Shown: positions 6,152-8,082 of the stretch, piece by piece
How positions within the stretch are numbered: position 1 is the first letter of the stretch
Layout of the letters: the number at the start of each line of letters is the position of its first letter
NCBI GenBank assembly: GCA_003158355.1
Contig: PMIV01000157.1
Span: 7,549 to 15,630 of the forward strand
Direction of reading: 5' to 3'
Source of the DNA: Anaerolineaceae bacterium
GTDB lineage: Bacteria; Chloroflexota; Anaerolineae; Anaerolineales; Anaerolineaceae
Length of the DNA stretch: 8,082 nucleotides
Made by a program: the position numbers and the translations under genes
Notes under the pieces: generated by a model
Told to the model about the DNA's origin: nothing
The model's database searches: none
What the model saw: only the letters and a program-made list of their open reading frames with translations

Positions 6152-7140
6152 AAGAAACATCGCTTGCACTGGCTTTAAGTGGTCTGGCATTTATCCTGGC
6201 TGTGATCTGGGGAAACCCTCTCTTGAGGATCCTCAAACACTTCAAACTCGGAAAAATGATTCGGGTTGAAGGGCCCGAAAGCCATATCACAAAAATGGGA
6301 ACGCCCACTATGGGCGGTTTGATGATCCTTATCCCGGTCGCTGTTCTGACCATCCTCCTTAACGCAGTGTCCCTGCTAGGGTTAAACGTGTTGGGGCAGT
6401 CGGTAATGTTGCCTTTGGTTGTCATGATTGCTTTTGCCCTCCTCGGTGCCATTGATGATTGGGAAGGAATTCGCGGGCCTCGCCGGGGTATTGGCATGCG
6501 CGCAAGCACCAAATTCATCATTCAAATCGTTCTGGCCCTCATCACCACTTATTTCTTACGTAACGTATTGAATGTTGCCGAATTACGTTGGCCGGGAACT
6601 CACACGATCATCGACCTTGGTGGTTGGTATATCCCGATTGCTGTCATCATCATCGTGGGCATGTCCAACGCAGTGAACCTCACGGATGGGCTGGATGGGC
6701 TTGCCGGTTTGATCTCCGCGACAGCATTTGCAGCCTACGGCGGTATTGCCCTGATTCAGGGCGATGTTTTTGTCGGCCGTTTTTGCTTCACTCTGGTAGG
6801 CGCAATATTTGGCTTCCTTTGGTTTAATGTTCACCCGGCCATGCTCTTTATGGGTGACCTCGGTTCGTTGTCTCTGGGCGCTGTTTTGGGTGTTGTCTCA
6901 TTGATGACCGGTCAATGGATCTTGTTACCTTTGATCGCAGTCATCCCGGTCGCCAATGCGATGAGTGACATCCTTCAGGTGGGTTATTTCAAGGTCACCC
7001 ACGGCAAACGCCTCTTCAAGATGGCTCCGCTCCACCACCATTTTGAACTTTCCGGCTGGAGCGAAACTCAGGTAGTGCAGCGTTTTTGGTTAATCAGCTT
7101 ACTCTGTGCCATGTTTGGCATTGCCATAGCTTTGGTCTAA
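6148..7140 (+). CDS. mraY: Phospho-N-acetylmuramoyl-pentapeptide-transferase MraY
   Basis: MraY is a polytopic membrane enzyme that moves phospho-MurNAc-pentapeptide from UDP to undecaprenyl phosphate, giving lipid I. The 330 residues contain about ten hydrophobic segments, and the length is close to the shorter Gram-positive-type enzymes. Signature blocks are present in order: HITKMGTPTMGG (46-57), the Asp pair AIDDWEG (101-107) that serves the Mg-dependent active site, NAVNLTDGLDGLA (174-186), FMGDLGSLSLG (234-244) and KMAPLHHHFELSGWSE (291-306). The histidine triple HHH at 296-298 is characteristic of MraY as opposed to WecA-type transferases. The fourth block more often reads GDTGS, and here the Thr is Leu238. 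The start overlaps the murF stop as ATGA. murD begins 9 nt after its TAA. Confidence 0.96.
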   Translation: MKETSLALALSGLAFILAVIWGNPLLRILKHFKLGKMIRVEGPESHITKMGTPTMGGLMILIPVAVLTILLNAVSLLGLNVLGQSVMLPLVVMIAFALLGAIDDWEGIRGPRRGIGMRASTKFIIQIVLALITTYFLRNVLNVAELRWPGTHTIIDLGGWYIPIAVIIIVGMSNAVNLTDGLDGLAGLISATAFAAYGGIALIQGDVFVGRFCFTLVGAIFGFLWFNVHPAMLFMGDLGSLSLGAVLGVVSLMTGQWILLPLIAVIPVANAMSDILQVGYFKVTHGKRLFKMAPLHHHFELSGWSETQVVQRFWLISLLCAMFGIAIALV

Positions 7141-7146
7141 GGAGAA
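7141..7146 (+). promoter_or_regulatory. Ribosome binding site that sets the GTG start of murD
   Basis: GGAGAA follows the mraY TAA immediately. It leaves 5 nt between GGAG and the GTG at 7150, the only sensible start codon in frame before the conserved N-terminal nucleotide-binding motif. Confidence 0.7.
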
Positions 7147-7149
7147 TTT

Positions 7150-8082
7150 GTGAATCAGTGGACTGAACGACACATCCTCATTATCGGAGCCGCCCGCCAG
7201 GGACAGGCTCTGGCCCGTTACCTCGTCAAAGAGGGAGCCAGAGTAACCCTGAACGACAGGCGCTCTGCTGAGGAACTGTCAGAAGTGGTTCTTTCCTTCA
7301 AAGATACTTCTGTTGTATGCGTCTTTGGTTCACACTCGTTTGAACTTTTGGATGGAGTTGATCTGGTTTGCCTTTCCGGAGGCATCCCGCTGAATCTACC
7401 CATCGTGCAAGAAGCTGTCAAGCGTTCATTGCCGTTGACTAATGATTCGCAAATCTTTATGGCATCGGTCAAGGCTTCTGTGATCGGCATCACCGGTTCT
7501 GCCGGTAAAACCACCACCACCACCCTGGTTGGCCGCATGGCCAACGCAGCAGTAGAGGATTCACAACGAGCCTGGGTAGGCGGGAATATTGGTCTGCCTT
7601 TGATTGAATATTTGGATGAGATCCAGCCGGAAGATAAGGTGGTCTTGGAACTTTCCAGTTTCCAATTGGAGCAAATGACCGTCAGCCCCCATATTGCGGC
7701 CATCTTGAACATCACCCCCAATCACCTCGATCGCCACGGGTCAATGGCCAATTATTCAGCAGCCAAAGCACACATCATCAATTATCAAACTTCTGACGAT
7801 CTCGCCATCTTGAACCGCGAAGACTCCGGATCGTGGACCTTGCGTTCTGAACTGCAGGGCAAACTGATCTCATTCGGCCTGAAACGACCCCTTCCCGGTC
7901 AAACCGGTACGTACTTCGACGGCAAGAATCTAATGCTGCAAACTGCCGCCGGTACTGAAAAATTGATGCCGCGCGAATTGATCCTGTTGCGTGGCGAACA
8001 TAACCAGGTAAATGTTCTGGCAGCCTGCGCCATTGCCTATGCTGCCAGTTTCCCCGTTTCTGCCATGGTGGCAGGTGTCAAA
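7150..8082 (+). CDS. murD: UDP-N-acetylmuramoylalanine--D-glutamate ligase MurD (3' end beyond window)
   Basis: MurD joins D-glutamate to UDP-MurNAc-L-Ala with ATP. The window holds 311 codons of an expected 440-460, so the C-terminal ligase domain is mostly missing because of the window edge. Seen in order: a Rossmann-like N-terminal domain (ILIIGAARQGQALARYL, 9-25; LSGGIPLNLPIV, 75-86), the P-loop ITGSAGKTTTTTLVG (114-128, Lys120), GGNIGLPLIEYL (144-155), ELSSFQLE (167-174), NITPNHLDRHGS (187-198), the likely carbamylated Lys206 in YSAAKAHI, and GEHNQVNVLAACAIA (282-296). ELSSFQLE and HLDRH mark MurD within the Mur ligases. Translation starts at GTG 7150, supported by GGAG 5 nt before it. 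The P-loop has Ala where Asn is usual (GTNGKT). It is the last visible gene of the operon, which probably continues with ftsW, murG and murC. Confidence 0.95.
   Translation, partial: MNQWTERHILIIGAARQGQALARYLVKEGARVTLNDRRSAEELSEVVLSFKDTSVVCVFGSHSFELLDGVDLVCLSGGIPLNLPIVQEAVKRSLPLTNDSQIFMASVKASVIGITGSAGKTTTTTLVGRMANAAVEDSQRAWVGGNIGLPLIEYLDEIQPEDKVVLELSSFQLEQMTVSPHIAAILNITPNHLDRHGSMANYSAAKAHIINYQTSDDLAILNREDSGSWTLRSELQGKLISFGLKRPLPGQTGTYFDGKNLMLQTAAGTEKLMPRELILLRGEHNQVNVLAACAIAYAASFPVSAMVAGVK

Noticed and set aside
7218..7721. Minus-strand open frame of 167 codons
   Set aside because: It is antisense to conserved MurD blocks. The Thr/Ser-rich translation is typical of a shadow frame.
852..8082. 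A hidden novel system, mobile element, CRISPR array or RNA gene
   Set aside because: Every stretch over 200 bases is covered by recognised dcw genes or the lipoprotein. No spaced repeats, tRNA-like folds or transposase remnants were seen.

Overview
The window is the start of a bacterial dcw (division and cell wall) cluster. It reads left to right: mraZ, rsmH (mraW), an ftsL-like gene, ftsI (class B penicillin-binding protein), murF, mraY and the first two thirds of murD, which runs off the right edge. A divergent lipoprotein gene runs off the left edge. Base composition looks moderate, near half GC by eye. My best guess at the host is a member of Chloroflexota, probably Anaerolineae, or a close relative. 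The grounds are the murE-less order ftsI-murF-mraY-murD, the GSxGK P-loops in both Mur ligases, and a threonine-rich lipoprotein with a Gmad2-like domain. This is inference from pattern memory and no search was run.

Layout. Positions 1-851 (minus strand) hold a lipoprotein whose C-terminus lies outside the window. Positions 852-1041 are the only real intergenic gap. It carries a good sigma-70-type promoter for the rightward operon (TTGAAT, 17 nt, TATACT). Four GTG-centred boxes at exact 10-bp spacing follow, which look like a MraZ autoregulatory operator. After them come a perfect 8-bp-stem GC-rich hairpin in the 5' leader and the mraZ ribosome binding site. Positions 1042-8082 are seven genes in one direction, either overlapping (8, 4 and 4 nt) or separated by 4 to 9 nt, so they almost certainly form one operon.

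How the genes work together. MraZ probably reads the operator at its own promoter and sets expression of the cluster. RsmH methylates 16S rRNA. The FtsL-like protein and FtsI belong to the septal peptidoglycan synthesis complex. MurD and MurF are cytoplasmic ligases that build the UDP-MurNAc-pentapeptide, and MraY transfers the phospho-MurNAc-pentapeptide to undecaprenyl phosphate to make lipid I. MurE, which acts between MurD and MurF, is not in its common place between ftsI and murF and must be encoded elsewhere.

I found no RNA gene, mobile element, CRISPR array or unknown multi-gene system. The points most worth checking are the MraZ operator with its leader hairpin, the missing murE, the unusual P-loops, the only two cysteines of FtsI flanking its SxN motif, and the uncharacterised lipoprotein.
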